Assembly: GCA_964477445.1 (NCBI GenBank)
Contig: CAYZED010000010.1
Location: 8,612-72,611, forward strand
Direction: 5' to 3'
Length of the DNA stretch: 64,000 nt
Source of the DNA: CAYZED01 sp964477445
GTDB taxonomy: Bacteria; Bacillota; Clostridia; Lutisporales; Lutisporaceae
In this document: positions 45,421 to 56,591 of the stretch, in pieces
Position numbering within the stretch: position 1 is the stretch's first letter
Layout: each line of letters starts with the position of its first letter
Position numbers and translations under genes: made by a program
Notes under the pieces: generated by a model
The model's database searches: none
What the model saw: the letters and a program-made list of their open reading frames with translations, nothing else
Told to the model about the DNA's origin: nothing

Positions 45421-45924
45421 GTGAATAATATCTATGAAAAAAGAGCGATAGAGCTAGGGGCTACTAATGCAGTTGTTTTTAAAATTGAGGATATTGAGTT
45501 TGACTCCAGAACAATTTTGAAATGTATGTTTGGATGTAAAGACTGGGGAAAGGGTTGTACCTGCCCATCAAGAGAAAATAACGTAAGCATAGCGGAGTAT
45601 AAAGAAATTCTTAGCAGATATAAATGGGGGATAATTGTTCATTCTCCTGACAAAAAAATTGCCCAAGAGGTTTCTTATCAAATCGAAAAAGAAGCTTTCT
45701 TTGATGGCTTTTATTTTGCGTTTTCGATGAGTGATTGTTCAATATGCAAAGAATGTATGGGGAATAAAGACAAGGCCTGTGCTCACATAAAGAAAGCAAG
45801 GCCAGCATTTCACAGTGTTGGGATAGATGTATTTAAAACTGTTCGAAAATTTGGTCTTCCAATCGAGACTTTGAAAGAAGAGGGTGAGCCTCAGAACTGG
45901 TACTCGGCGGTGTTTATAGAGTAG
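45421..45924 (+). CDS. DUF2284 metal-binding protein
   Basis: 167 residues from GTG 45421, which follows AGGAGG by 7 nt; a GTG at 45397 lies upstream of that site. Cysteine motifs are MFGCKDWGKGCTCPSR and SMSDCSICKECMG...CAHIKKARPA, the DUF2284 pattern. The proteins are predicted to bind metal or an iron-sulfur cluster and occur in methanogens and clostridia; the function is unknown. It is spaced 125 nt after the aldo/keto reductase gene and ends at a strong terminator. Confidence 0.9.
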   Translation: MNNIYEKRAIELGATNAVVFKIEDIEFDSRTILKCMFGCKDWGKGCTCPSRENNVSIAEYKEILSRYKWGIIVHSPDKKIAQEVSYQIEKEAFFDGFYFAFSMSDCSICKECMGNKDKACAHIKKARPAFHSVGIDVFKTVRKFGLPIETLKEEGEPQNWYSAVFIE

Positions 45925-45964
45925 CATAAAGTAATAATAGAATATAAATGGTTAAAAGAATAAA

Positions 45965-46020
45965 GGGCTTGCTGAAATTGAAATTAATTCTCATTCAGCA
46001 GGCCCAAAAATTTTTTTTTT
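45965..46020. terminator. Bidirectional terminator between DUF2284 and M20 genes
   Basis: GGGCTTGCTGAA / TTCAGCAGGCCC stem (12 bp, one G-U pair), then A5 T10. It serves the convergent pair. Confidence 0.85.
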
Positions 46021-46022
46021 GG

Positions 46023-47258
46023 CTACTCTATTTTCAAAGCGTCTAGAGAATCTATAGAATCCAGAACATCTAGCGCCGCCTGAGCATAAAAGGCCACGCC
46101 CGTTACAAATCCATCTTCATCTATATCAAAATAATCACTGTGCATCGGCATTTTTCCGCCGACACCTAATCTGAAAAACCCAGACTTTGCATATGCAGAA
46201 TATTCGCCAAAATCCTCAGCTCCAGTTACAGGCTGATTATATGAAACCAGACTTGGGTTGGTTATTTTTTTTGCGGCTGCAAGCCCTAATTCGACAATAT
46301 CTGCATCGTTAACTACTGCTTTGATAGATGAATCATACTCGATTTCAACGGTACAACGATAAGTTGCAGCAGTCATTTCAACGATTCGCTTAAAGGCAGA
46401 AATTACGGCATCGTGTGTTTCTGTATTGAAAAATCGCACAGTACCCGTGAGTTCAGCCTCGCCGGAAATAATATTAAATCTACTTCCTGAATTAAAGCTA
46501 CCCACTGTCACGACCAAAGGATCCATTGGAGTAAACTCTCTACTTACTAAAGTCTGCAAATTCATTACCATAGCAGCCCCGCATAAGGTGGCATCAATCC
46601 CATTTTGTGGATTTGCACCGTGACAAGTAATGCCTTTGATTTTGATTTTGAACACATCTGCTCCAGCGGTATTAGTTCCATGACAAGATTCGATTTTTCC
46701 GACTTCTAATTGAGAGAAAATATGAAGGCCAATAACCGCATCCACATCATCCATTCCACCTTGAGCAATAACAAGTTTGGCACCTGCTCCTATTTCTTCA
46801 GCTGGTTGAAATAAAAATCTTACACTTCCGGAAAATTCATTCTTTAACTCGCTCAAAACCATTACGGAGCCCATAAGCATTGCAGTGTGAGCGTCATGGC
46901 CACAAGCGTGCATGAATCCATCGTTTTTACTTTTATATTCATATTCAGTTTTTTCTTGGATGCTTAAGGCATCGATATCGCCTCTTAAAGCCACTCGCTT
47001 AATTCTTTTTTTCTCGCATAAGAAAGCATCTTTAGAATCTTCTTTACCGCCTTGAAATTCGGGTAAAGCGCCTTGAATTTCAGCAATTACGCCTGTCGGA
47101 TTAAGCATTCTATATGGAACACCTAATTCATCAAGTTTAGAAGCAATCTGTTTTGAGGTTCGGAATTCTTGCATGCTTGGTTCAGGGTGCATATGTAAGT
47201 CTCGTCTAAAGTCTACGACTTGGGGTTGCACTTTTTTTGCCATTTTTAAAATATCCAT
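46023..47258 (-). CDS. M20-family amidohydrolase/aminoacylase
   Basis: 411 residues from ATG 47258, preceded by GGAGGAG; earlier in-frame starts lack a good RBS. Motifs of M20D enzymes: DLHMHPEPSMQEF, ALRGDIDALSIQE, MHACGHDAHTAMLMG (metal ligands), PAEEIGAGAK with catalytic Glu, and GAEDFGEYS. The reaction is hydrolysis of N-acyl amino acids or small peptides (hippurate hydrolase or N-acetyldiaminopimelate deacetylase-like). The length is normal. It stands alone, reading against the DUF2284 gene. Confidence 0.9.
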   Translation of the reverse strand: MDILKMAKKVQPQVVDFRRDLHMHPEPSMQEFRTSKQIASKLDELGVPYRMLNPTGVIAEIQGALPEFQGGKEDSKDAFLCEKKRIKRVALRGDIDALSIQEKTEYEYKSKNDGFMHACGHDAHTAMLMGSVMVLSELKNEFSGSVRFLFQPAEEIGAGAKLVIAQGGMDDVDAVIGLHIFSQLEVGKIESCHGTNTAGADVFKIKIKGITCHGANPQNGIDATLCGAAMVMNLQTLVSREFTPMDPLVVTVGSFNSGSRFNIISGEAELTGTVRFFNTETHDAVISAFKRIVEMTAATYRCTVEIEYDSSIKAVVNDADIVELGLAAAKKITNPSLVSYNQPVTGAEDFGEYSAYAKSGFFRLGVGGKMPMHSDYFDIDEDGFVTGVAFYAQAALDVLDSIDSLDALKIE

Positions 47259-47524
47259 TTGAGCTCCTCCATAATTTTTGGTTAGCAACATTATTATTAT
47301 ACATGATACATAGAGGATATAAAACCCCTCTTTTCCCTCAAGAACCTCCCCCAAAATGCCGATACATGAGCAGGATAACTATTTCTCTGATAGAATATAA
47401 AGAGTATGGTTTGAATGATTTTGACTAAACAATAATTGTATTTTTGCAAAACAGTAACTACATTTTTGATTGATAGAACCTAAAAAATGTAATTTAGCTT
47501 GAAGTGGCAGAATGGAAGGTAAAA

Positions 47525-50500
47525 ATGAGTAAAAAGAAAAGAAGTCTTTTATATAGAGGAATAGCATTTAGTTTGGCGTTTGTTTTTTTCTTTGGAAGCA
47601 TTCCGATTCCTAATGTTTACGCTGCGAGTATATCCACGGTTCGCTTTGAGAGAAGCAGAATTGATACAGTAAGTGGCTCACCTGAAACGAATGCATTAGT
47701 AATCTATGGAGATGGATTTACGAAATCAAAAGTTTACGGTGGAGACGATGGAAATACACCTTTAACCATTAATTCAACTAGTTCAACAGATTCGATGCTT
47801 GTAATAAATGATGTGAACTCATTAAATAACATTATAGGACATATTAACAAAATTAAGATTAAAAACGATACATTGGGAACGGAAATCACACCAGTTGGTG
47901 GACTAACACTTGATTTAAGTTCTATACCAACGATTTCTAGCGTTTCGAAAAGTAAGGTTTACGTTGGTACGACTTTAGATATTAATGGTACAGGTTTTAC
48001 GGCCCTTGTAGCTGGAAGAGATAAGCTTTATGTAGCAGGAACTCAATATTCACTCAGCAATGGCGATGCAGATCCAGCTACAGCAGATATTACCGCTAGT
48101 AGATTACTTATCGGAGCAGTTAAATCTCCTAACTTTAATGGTGTTACAGATGTTTACGCAGTGGTGAAATTCCCTTTAAGTGGAGGAATTTCTACTGAAA
48201 TTGAAACAAGGTATAAGAATTGTATTACAGTTATTAACCAAATATCTGGACTAGAAGTGGAGAGAATTGACCCTAACGTCGGACCAAAAACAAGAAAGAA
48301 CGTCGTAAATATTTATGGTAAAGCGGGGCTCTCGAATTTTGCCAGCAATATGAGGGTTTTTATTGAACAAAATAAGATACAGACAGAGGGACGAACCCTA
48401 AATATTATCCAAAAAGCAGGAACAGGAGAGGTGCTTGGGATAACAGTTGAACTGCCAACTACCACGATAGCGGGGCCTGTGGATATTATCTTGAAATCAA
48501 ATGATTTAAGCAGTGAATTTTCAATCCCTACCGCATTTTTATTTGTGGATATTGGAAATGCGCTAACTTTTGATGCGGACAAAATTACTCCACTCTATAA
48601 AAAAGAAACTCAAGCGGTCAATGTTGAAATCACAGGAAAGAATATTGGGTACTTTTCCGGTGCAAATTATGATAAACTTTTGGCGGTTTCATCACCCACA
48701 GTTCTAGGGTATGGAGGCTATAATGGGTATACGAATTTTAGCGATCCAAATGCTTATTTTGTAAAATACACAGGTATGTATAATGGAAGCCCTGCCACAA
48801 TTATTCGCCAAATAAAAGTTTATATAAATGATTTGGCTAAGATTAATGAAAATCTTAATCCTGATTTATTGCCAGTTACTCCGCTTTCTATTGATGTATC
48901 TAATGATACGATAAATGTATTGCCAGCGAATGTTAACTTGGACCCGAATGAGCCAACGAAGGTATCGGTTAAGATAACGACGATAACTACAGTTTTTGCT
49001 GAGAATCCTGCACCAACTGCAGGAACTACCTTAACACCTATTTACGAGAGATCAGAAGAATATGGCATTCCAAATATTTTTACATATTTACCCGATGAAA
49101 TATCGCCAACTGTAACTAAACTAACACCAGCATATGCTGCAAATGATAAATTAGTTTATATGACGGTAAGAGGAAAAGATTTTCAGGTGCTTCCAGATGG
49201 CACACTTCCAAGAATCTACTTGTCTGATGGTGCAACTACAAGGCAGTTAACTAATGTGGCAGTCTATAATGACAATGATAAAATTGTAGATGGGAAAGTT
49301 TTTGCTCTTGGAACGAAAATAAAATGTCGTATCCCGATTACTGCTCCACTTGATAATGCGCAAGGTGTTTTCAACATTAAAGTCGTTAACCCAAGCGGGG
49401 GGCAATATACTTTAATTAATGCTTTTGAATTCAAGGCACCTGTAAGATCGGCAGATAAATTACCTACCATATCAGCAATAACAGAAGCTTTTGCAGATTT
49501 GAAAGGTGGGGCGTTAACTGGCGAGAGGATTACCATTACTGGAACAAATTTTGACACTTCAGCTACTAGCACTCCGAGAGTTATTGTAACTATAGATGGA
49601 GAAGCGGCGAACCTCGACGGAAAAGTGTCTTCTGATGGTCGTTCACTAAAAGTTATCCCTCCACCAGGAACTAGTGCTGGTTTCACCAAACTTCAATTAA
49701 TAAATGAAGATGGATCAATGGTTAGCACAGATTTTGAATATAAATTAGTAACAAGTAATCCTAAGATTACGAAGGTCACACCTATTTTCGGGACAAAGGG
49801 AACTAGGATAGTAATAAAGGGAGAAGATTTTATCGCTCCAGATTTAGGTCTTGTGGCCACTGACCCGAAGAGAAAAGGTTCTCAAGTATTTTTTGATGGA
49901 GTAGAGCTAAATGCTTATAATTATAATTCTTCCGGCACCATTATTTCGGATGTTAATAACAGCATTTATTTTAATGGAACATACAACCCTGGAGATGGAA
50001 CGGCTTCATATACATTAGATGGGAAAATGGTGAGGGTAGTAGACACAAATACCATTTATGTAGACATTCCAGATCGGTTTTATAGATACAGTGCCACAGG
50101 AAATGGTTTTTTAGGTAACACACTGATACCACTAAACACTTATGGTATAGAAATTAGAAATCCAGATGGAGCCAGAACTAAGGAGTCCATTGATTTTACT
50201 TATATGAGACCTTTAACTAAGCCACTTATCACTTCCATTAATCCCGATTTTGCGACGGTTAGTGGAGGAACTATTGTTACTATTAAGGGTAGTGGCTTTA
50301 AGAGTTCTGATATTTTTGTTTTCTTTGGATCAGAAGCATCAACACAGGTGGAGTTTATAAGTAGTTCAGAAATAAAAGCTAAAGTGCCAGCATATCCAGG
50401 AGGGCTCCCTGCAGGAGTTGACAAAATTACTATTCCAGTAACGGTCATGAATTATGATGGCGGAAGTGCACTTTACGTAAACTTTGAATTAAGGGTTCCT

Positions 50501-50566
50501 TCGAGTAAACCTGTAATTAATAGTATATCGAAAACAAAGGGTAGTACTTCTGGAGGAGATGTAATT
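47525..50566 (+). CDS. Giant secreted IPT/TIG-repeat protein, N-terminal part (before gap)
   Basis: 1014 residues to the gap. ATG 47525 follows GGAAGG. The signal peptide runs about 1-35 (KKKRSLLYRGIAFSLAFVFF...VYAAS). At least eight IPT/TIG beta-sandwich repeats follow, marked by motifs such as TISSVSKSKVYVGTTLDING, ITKVTPIFGTKGTRIVIKG and ITSINPDFATVSGGTIVTIK. The frame stops only because of the N run, which interrupts the repeat beginning KPVINSISKTKG. It continues in the next feature. Probable role: a long surface stalk or matrix protein. Confidence 0.88.
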
Positions 50567-50576
50567 NNNNNNNNNN
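50567..50576. other. Assembly gap (10 N) inside the IPT gene
   Basis: Ten N of placeholder length. The frame before the gap (last codon ATT 50564-50566) and after it (first codon CGT 50577) cannot both be right with exactly 10 missing bases. The true gap must be a multiple of 3. The interrupted IPT repeat lacks roughly 6-8 residues, about 18-24 bp. Confidence 0.85.
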
Positions 50577-53465
50577 CGTAAACCAGATTTGACAGAACCA
50601 CCGAAAGTGTATATTAACGGTATAGAAGCTGCAGTTACCTGGTTTGAGCCGGGGCCAGTTTGTGAAACACTATCAATTACGACACCTATGAGTGAGGTTG
50701 AGGGAGCTGTTGATATTGTTTTGGTAAACTATGATGCTGGAACGGCAGTGTATAAAGGATTTTCTTATGTGAGAAGTACGCCCGTAATAAAAACAGTTAT
50801 ACCTGCATATATAAATATGAATGGGAATGTAAGCGCATATTTTACTGGTACGAATTTTACTAAATGGTCAAACATTTCATCATTAGTTACAATACCTGGA
50901 ACGGGTGGAAATCCAGATACTAAAGAAAAAGTAATAGTTGGTGGAATGCCAGTAGATGCAAATACAGTAATTGATACGTTGATGTATTTCGGGGATGAAT
51001 CAACAAACGATATGAAAACGATTAATACCGCTACTGGACCGTTTTTTTCTGTAATGGATAATCTGAGATTTGAGGCAGTAAGAGATCCAGCAGGAACATT
51101 TATTACGGTTAAAATATCAAAAGCTTCTGATGGGTCAAATACCCCATTTAGGCAATTCAATTTTTCAGATAAAGGCAAACATTTATTCATAATAACTGCT
51201 TCACAACAAGGAAAGGTTGGTATTGCAGAAGAAGGAGTACTATTAGAATATGATAACAACATCTTAAAAATTCAACGAAGAATAGCAACTCAGGCACAAT
51301 TAGGAGATGTTGATATTTCTGCTGGAAATTCTTATGGAAGTGTTATCACAAATTCACCGCCTATTAGCATTATAGGTAAAAGATTTGTTTATATAAAAAA
51401 CTCAGATGGCGCTATTGCAAAAATATCGCTAGAAATAACAAACCCACTAAGCAAACCGACTATTACATCAATGACTCCTAAAAGTTCATATCTTGATGGA
51501 GTTGGAGCGATTCAGCTGATGCCAGTCGGTGGAGCTGAACCTGTCGGAGCAACTGAGTATTACACGTATATACCGATGGCAGGAGGGTCTCTGATAACTA
51601 TAAATGGTAAAGACTTCAGAGATAATGTTAAGGTTTTCTTAAATGAAGTGCCATTAACGATTACTGAGAGATCTAATACACTTGATAAAATGGTAGTTAA
51701 ACTTCCCGCAGGGACAACCGCGGATGCAGGAGTAAAAAAGAGGATATTTGTTATAAACGAAGATGGGGGCACCTATGATTCAGGGAAAATAGTTAAACCT
51801 CATTATCTAATATATAAAGATTCAACAAGCAAACCGATAGTAAGAAAAGTGTCGCCAATCCACACTTCCCAAAAAGGAGGGAATTCTGTTACACTGACAG
51901 GATTAGGCTTTATGAACGGTATGCGTGTATTTATTGGTAATTTTGAATGTCAAGAAGTGCTATTAACAGTTAGACAAGATGGAAGTTTTGATGATACTCA
52001 AGCAGTAGTGAAAATACCCATCGGGATAGCTGAAGGAAAAGCACTTCTACAGGTTATTAACCCAGATAATGGTTATTTTGAGATACAAAATGCTATAAGT
52101 ATTATTAGTAATCCAACAATAACTAAGATAACAAATGACAAAGGTAGAGTTTTAGACCCGATAGTTTTTTCTATTGAAGGCGGACAAGTACTTACATTGA
52201 TAGGAACAAATTTTTTAACTGCTCCGCAAATAATAATAGGTGGCAAGCTAGTTCCTATTTCTGATGTTCAGGAATCAGATAAATATATCAAGTGCTATAA
52301 TGCGCAGGATGCAGAAATGGCAGTAATTGGTGGAATTCCAGCATCATCGGTTAGCATTACTAATTCAAGTTCGTTAAAGTTTACTACACCAGCTGAGAAA
52401 ACAGGGCCGTCTTCTATTGTGTTAATAAACAGCGATGGCGGTGTATCAAATATATTCACAGCTGAATACCTGAAACCTATGCCAGATACTCCGACAGGTC
52501 TCACTGCTGTAGCGGTTGATAGCGACACCATCAAATTGGAATGGGCATTTGTTGAGGGCGCTAGGTATTATGAAGTATATGTATCAAAGAGTCAATCGAA
52601 TACACCAAATAATAATTTTGAGTATCGAGGGAGCGTATCACCAATAGATGTGGGAAATGGTGTTTTAAGATATTTTATTGAAGGTCTGACACCAAGCACT
52701 TGGTATAGCGTCAAATTAAAGGCAGTTAATAATTTCGGAGCATCACTTTTCTCTAGTGTTACTCCAATGGTTAGAACTATGTCGGCGCCAATTTCAGATA
52801 TTTTCCAAAACACTACAGAATACCAAGGCGATATTTCCGTTGAAGATAAGCTAAGTTATCAAGGAAGAACTTCTATACTAAGCGCTGGAGAACGGTCTAT
52901 AGCTTCGAAATTGCTTACTGTTGCATTTAATAAGCCTCAATTTATATTGAGCGACCCCAAAGTTTTAGATATTAATCTAGTTTTGATAAAAAAATATCAA
53001 GACACCAGAATAGTAATAGAAGATTACTCTATAAATTTAGATTTATTAACAAAAAATCTTCTTACAAGTGCAGCAAATAGCATTTCAAGTTCTGATGCGA
53101 AAGACTCAAAAGTCAGACTTACGATAGACAAACGGCAGGGAGCTTCTTCTGACCAAATAAAAATTAGAGTACCTAGTGGATACGGAATAGTCCAAAATCC
53201 AACAGGAATATTGTTAGATTTGTATCGAGGGAAGAAAGTTACCGCACAAAAATTGTTTAATGGAGATATTACCGCCCTGTTTAAATATCCGAGCGCCAAG
53301 AAAACAGCATATCCTGGTGGACTATATATTGGGTATTATAATACGGCGACTCGAAAGGTTGAGATTTTGGGAACTGAAGCAGGAATTTTATCGGGACAAA
53401 GTACAGCAAGCACTGCCTTTAATAGAACAGGAAGTTACTTAATTATTGGAAAGAAGAAGAAATAG
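50577..53465 (+). CDS. Giant IPT/TIG-repeat protein, C-terminal part (after gap)
   Basis: 962 residues after the gap, starting mid-repeat (RKPDLTEPPKVYINGIEA). Four or so further IPT repeats (ITSMTPKSSYLDG, IVRKVSPIHTSQKGGN and others) are followed by a fibronectin type III domain (about 635-730 of this part: DTPTGLTAVAVDSDTIKLEW to YSVKLKAVN) and a C-terminal beta-rich domain resembling the end regions of SLH-type exoproteins. No LPXTG, SLH or GW anchor is visible, so attachment may be through the neighbouring SLH proteins. The combined protein is about 1,980 residues. A TTG at 50589 is not a real start. Confidence 0.85.
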   Translation, partial: RKPDLTEPPKVYINGIEAAVTWFEPGPVCETLSITTPMSEVEGAVDIVLVNYDAGTAVYKGFSYVRSTPVIKTVIPAYINMNGNVSAYFTGTNFTKWSNISSLVTIPGTGGNPDTKEKVIVGGMPVDANTVIDTLMYFGDESTNDMKTINTATGPFFSVMDNLRFEAVRDPAGTFITVKISKASDGSNTPFRQFNFSDKGKHLFIITASQQGKVGIAEEGVLLEYDNNILKIQRRIATQAQLGDVDISAGNSYGSVITNSPPISIIGKRFVYIKNSDGAIAKISLEITNPLSKPTITSMTPKSSYLDGVGAIQLMPVGGAEPVGATEYYTYIPMAGGSLITINGKDFRDNVKVFLNEVPLTITERSNTLDKMVVKLPAGTTADAGVKKRIFVINEDGGTYDSGKIVKPHYLIYKDSTSKPIVRKVSPIHTSQKGGNSVTLTGLGFMNGMRVFIGNFECQEVLLTVRQDGSFDDTQAVVKIPIGIAEGKALLQVINPDNGYFEIQNAISIISNPTITKITNDKGRVLDPIVFSIEGGQVLTLIGTNFLTAPQIIIGGKLVPISDVQESDKYIKCYNAQDAEMAVIGGIPASSVSITNSSSLKFTTPAEKTGPSSIVLINSDGGVSNIFTAEYLKPMPDTPTGLTAVAVDSDTIKLEWAFVEGARYYEVYVSKSQSNTPNNNFEYRGSVSPIDVGNGVLRYFIEGLTPSTWYSVKLKAVNNFGASLFSSVTPMVRTMSAPISDIFQNTTEYQGDISVEDKLSYQGRTSILSAGERSIASKLLTVAFNKPQFILSDPKVLDINLVLIKKYQDTRIVIEDYSINLDLLTKNLLTSAANSISSSDAKDSKVRLTIDKRQGASSDQIKIRVPSGYGIVQNPTGILLDLYRGKKVTAQKLFNGDITALFKYPSAKKTAYPGGLYIGYYNTATRKVEILGTEAGILSGQSTASTAFNRTGSYLIIGKKKK

Positions 53466-53474
53466 GTGAATTTT

Positions 53475-56400
53475 ATGATGCGAAAAATAACAGCAATAAT
53501 TATGGCAATAATAATGATGGTAGGGATTATGTTAGCACCTACTATTGTTAATGCTGCGGATGTTAATTATATACCTGTTAAGTTCGCTCAATCGCTTATT
53601 ACAAATTCGACATATACTGATATAAAAAGCTCAAAATATGCGGATAGCATAATACAAATGACAGACTACACCATAATAAGAAATTATGGGTCTAAGACTT
53701 ATCAGCCAAACAAAGCAGCCACTAAAGATGAGATTTTAGCAGCGCTAGTCAGAGCAGAAGGCGGGTCGGTGGCTTCGGATACTCAGGCATTGGCATTGCG
53801 TGCCACTGACACATCGATTTCAGCAACTAATGCATATATGATTGGTCATTTAAGACAGGCTCAAACCTTGGGAATTCTCGATGCCACAGAATCGGCTTTG
53901 TTAACGAATGTAACTACTGTTGAAAGAGCAGCAATTAGAAGTGATGTTTATAAAAATGTTGTATTAAAAAATTTCAAAATGACAGCAGCACAGTTTCAGG
54001 CGCTTTTAAATGTACGAATAGCAAATCGAGCTTATATAAAGTACTTTAAAATTGCCACATCAAGAGAAGAAGTGGCAGTATGGGTGGCCAGAGCTGCGGG
54101 TCTAACTCCGATTATTGGTGATAAGTCCATGACTGTTTATAATTTTAAAGATTGGAAAACAATCAATAGCGCCAAACTTCCATATGTGGAAGCAGCCCTC
54201 AGAGCGGGATATATGAGTGGATCAAGTAAAACAAATTTTTATCCTAAACAGATGATTAGTAGAGGCGAAATGGCTTCTATAATAAAGAACGTAATATATG
54301 ACAAACCAGAAAAAGCTGGTATTACGATTGCTTATGGTGCTATTACATCCTTAAAAAAAATAAAATCATTGAATCCTAAAGATGCTAAATATGGATCGGA
54401 GATTGTAATTGAAGGGACTGATGGCTCAAAAGCGACTATTACAGTTGATAAATCCACCGAAAAAACTGCAGATGGAAAAATTCTTACATCTACATTGCCT
54501 GTTCTTAAAGATTCTGTTATAGGAAATGAAAATCTACTTGCAAAGGGGCAATTTGTTGAATATGCAATAAACAGTGATGGAACAGTTCAATTAGTCACTG
54601 TGGGTAAGTTGAGTCAGTATATCGGAACCTTTCAATCCTATAATGCTGATTCTAAAATAATTATCTTTAAAGATGAGGATAAAACTATAAGAAAACTCAC
54701 CACAAATGCTAATTCTGAGATAACCTCAAAGGATACAGCCATTCCACCAGCGAAAATACCAGTTGATTCTCCGGGTAAAGTGATAGTTGAAGGAAAGGTA
54801 ATTAAAACGCTTACCTTTGATTTTGATCCAACAATGCTAAGCTCAGACGATATTCCAGTTACTATAAATTATATAGATGACGCCTCGAAAACATTGAATG
54901 CCGTTGATGAGTTGGGTGTTTCTACTGAGTACATGCTTTCAGATGATTATATAGTATTAATAAATGGAAAAGAAGTTGGGCCTAGTGAATTATCTTTTGA
55001 CACGAATGCAACAATAAAAATCAGGAGTGGAAAGGTTTATGAAATATCTACTACTGTCGATATGCCAGAAGAAGACCCATATAATACTCTAACGGTGAAG
55101 ATTGCCAGAGTTCGAACATCGACACCGACTGAATTAAATATTTCTTTTACAGCAGACCCAACAGAAATAAGTGGATATGTTATAGACCCCAATACAGTTA
55201 TTCTAAAAGGCTCAAAACCAATAAAATCTACTGCATTGCATAGAGGGGATCGAATAAAAGTATATTTGAATTCAGCGCAGGATAAATATATCTCGAGAGT
55301 TGAGCTTCAAACAAGCGGACAAGTGCTCAAAGGAGTATACAAAGCCAGAATAGTAAGTGTTTCGGAAACTTCAGATGATATAACTTTAAGCGATATTAGC
55401 AAATTTGGATATAATAATTGGATAGCTCAAGACGGACAGAAAAAGTTTCAAATAAATATTGATGGCCAATTATATAATGAAAATCAATTAATAGAAGCCG
55501 ATAAACTTAAAGATATGGCAGATCAGTTTGTATATTTTGCTACAGTCGATGACTTTGGAAGTGAAGAAATAATAAAACTAAATATCAAAACAGGAACAGA
55601 AGACCTTTTAGAAAACAAGAAGATCACTGATGTTACTTGGACTGACTACAGAATACAACTTTCATCAGGTCAAATATACAAGTACCAGGATGGAACCATT
55701 ATTGTAAGAGATGGTCGACTTTTAGATAAATATGATCTAGAAGAAATGGGTGGAGCATGGTTGGTATTAAACAGAACTACTACAGGAAATGCAAATGTAC
55801 CAGTTATAAGTCTCGATGGTCCTAATGGATTCACAAACTATAGAATTGTACAGGGATATTTACATACATTAGGTTCGGATTATATGACTATTGAAAAACC
55901 ATACTTCCTAAATGGAGCTATTTGGCAAGCCGATACGTCTGGAGATTTTGCAATTCAACTCTCTAATGAAATGTGGATTTACGATGCAGCAATTGATAAT
56001 AAACTAATTACCAAAGACGAACTATTAGAGAGTCGATTTAAACCATATAAGTATACTTGGCCTAATTATGCAGCTTTCATAACAGCAGGTGGAACTGCTG
56101 ATGTTCATAGTGATGGTGCTTACCATACTGATTATTTGCAATATAATACTGACCCTAAATACCACGAACACTGTAAAGTATATTTGATAATAGATAGCAA
56201 TAATAATGTATTGGGAATGATAATTAACGCAAAGGACAAAATGTTATATAATCCTGCACCAAAAGTATTTAATGAAAGACTAATGGCTGGTAAAATGACA
56301 AATTATGATTCTTTTAAAGGGATGATAGATATGAATTCAGTTAGAGAGTATTTGTCGGCTTCAGCTTCTTGGAATCCAATCACTGCAACTGTTCCACTAG

Positions 56401-56518
56401 ATACTAGTAAGGCTATGGCACTGAAGGACGGCGTTCCTTGTAAACTAACAGATTTGGAAGAGGGAGACACCTTGTATACACTCTCTTTAGATGGGTTCGC
56501 AACATTTATTCTTGCGGA
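53475..56518 (+). CDS. S-layer homology (SLH) surface protein, cut by gap
   Basis: At least 1014 residues from ATG 53475 (AGGTGA upstream; 9 nt after the preceding stop, so same operon). Signal peptide about 1-27 (...PTIVNAAD). Three SLH-like segments are visible in the first ~285 residues: YTDIKSSKYADSIIQMTDY, a middle divergent copy, and FKDWKTINSAKLPYVEAALR with YMSGSSKTNFYPKQMISRGE. The remaining ~700 residues are beta-rich with no named domain. SLH domains bind pyruvylated secondary wall polymer. The frame runs into the N gap and the true C-terminus is unknown. Confidence 0.82.
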
Positions 56519-56528
56519 NNNNNNNNNN
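56519..56528. other. Assembly gap (10 N) between two SLH genes
   Basis: Ten placeholder N. It separates the end of the preceding SLH gene from the repeat-coded N-terminus of the next protein. A tandem repeat immediately to its right is the probable cause of the assembly break. The RBS and promoter of the next gene are probably missing here. Confidence 0.8.
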
Positions 56529-56531
56529 AGC

Positions 56532-56591
56532 ATGACAGATAAAATGACGGATAAAATGACAGATAAAATGACGGATAAAATGACGGATAAC
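56532..56591 (+). repeat. Five 12-bp tandem units, each carrying an ATG
   Basis: Five copies of ATGACRGATAAA (the last ends AAC) adjoin the gap. The number of copies in the genome may be larger, because assembly broke here. Each unit codes for MTDK. Confidence 0.9.

Noticed and set aside
50589..53465. Separate gene starting at TTG 50589
   Set aside because: The sequence before it in the same frame (from 50577) continues an IPT repeat that begins left of the N gap; no RBS precedes the TTG.
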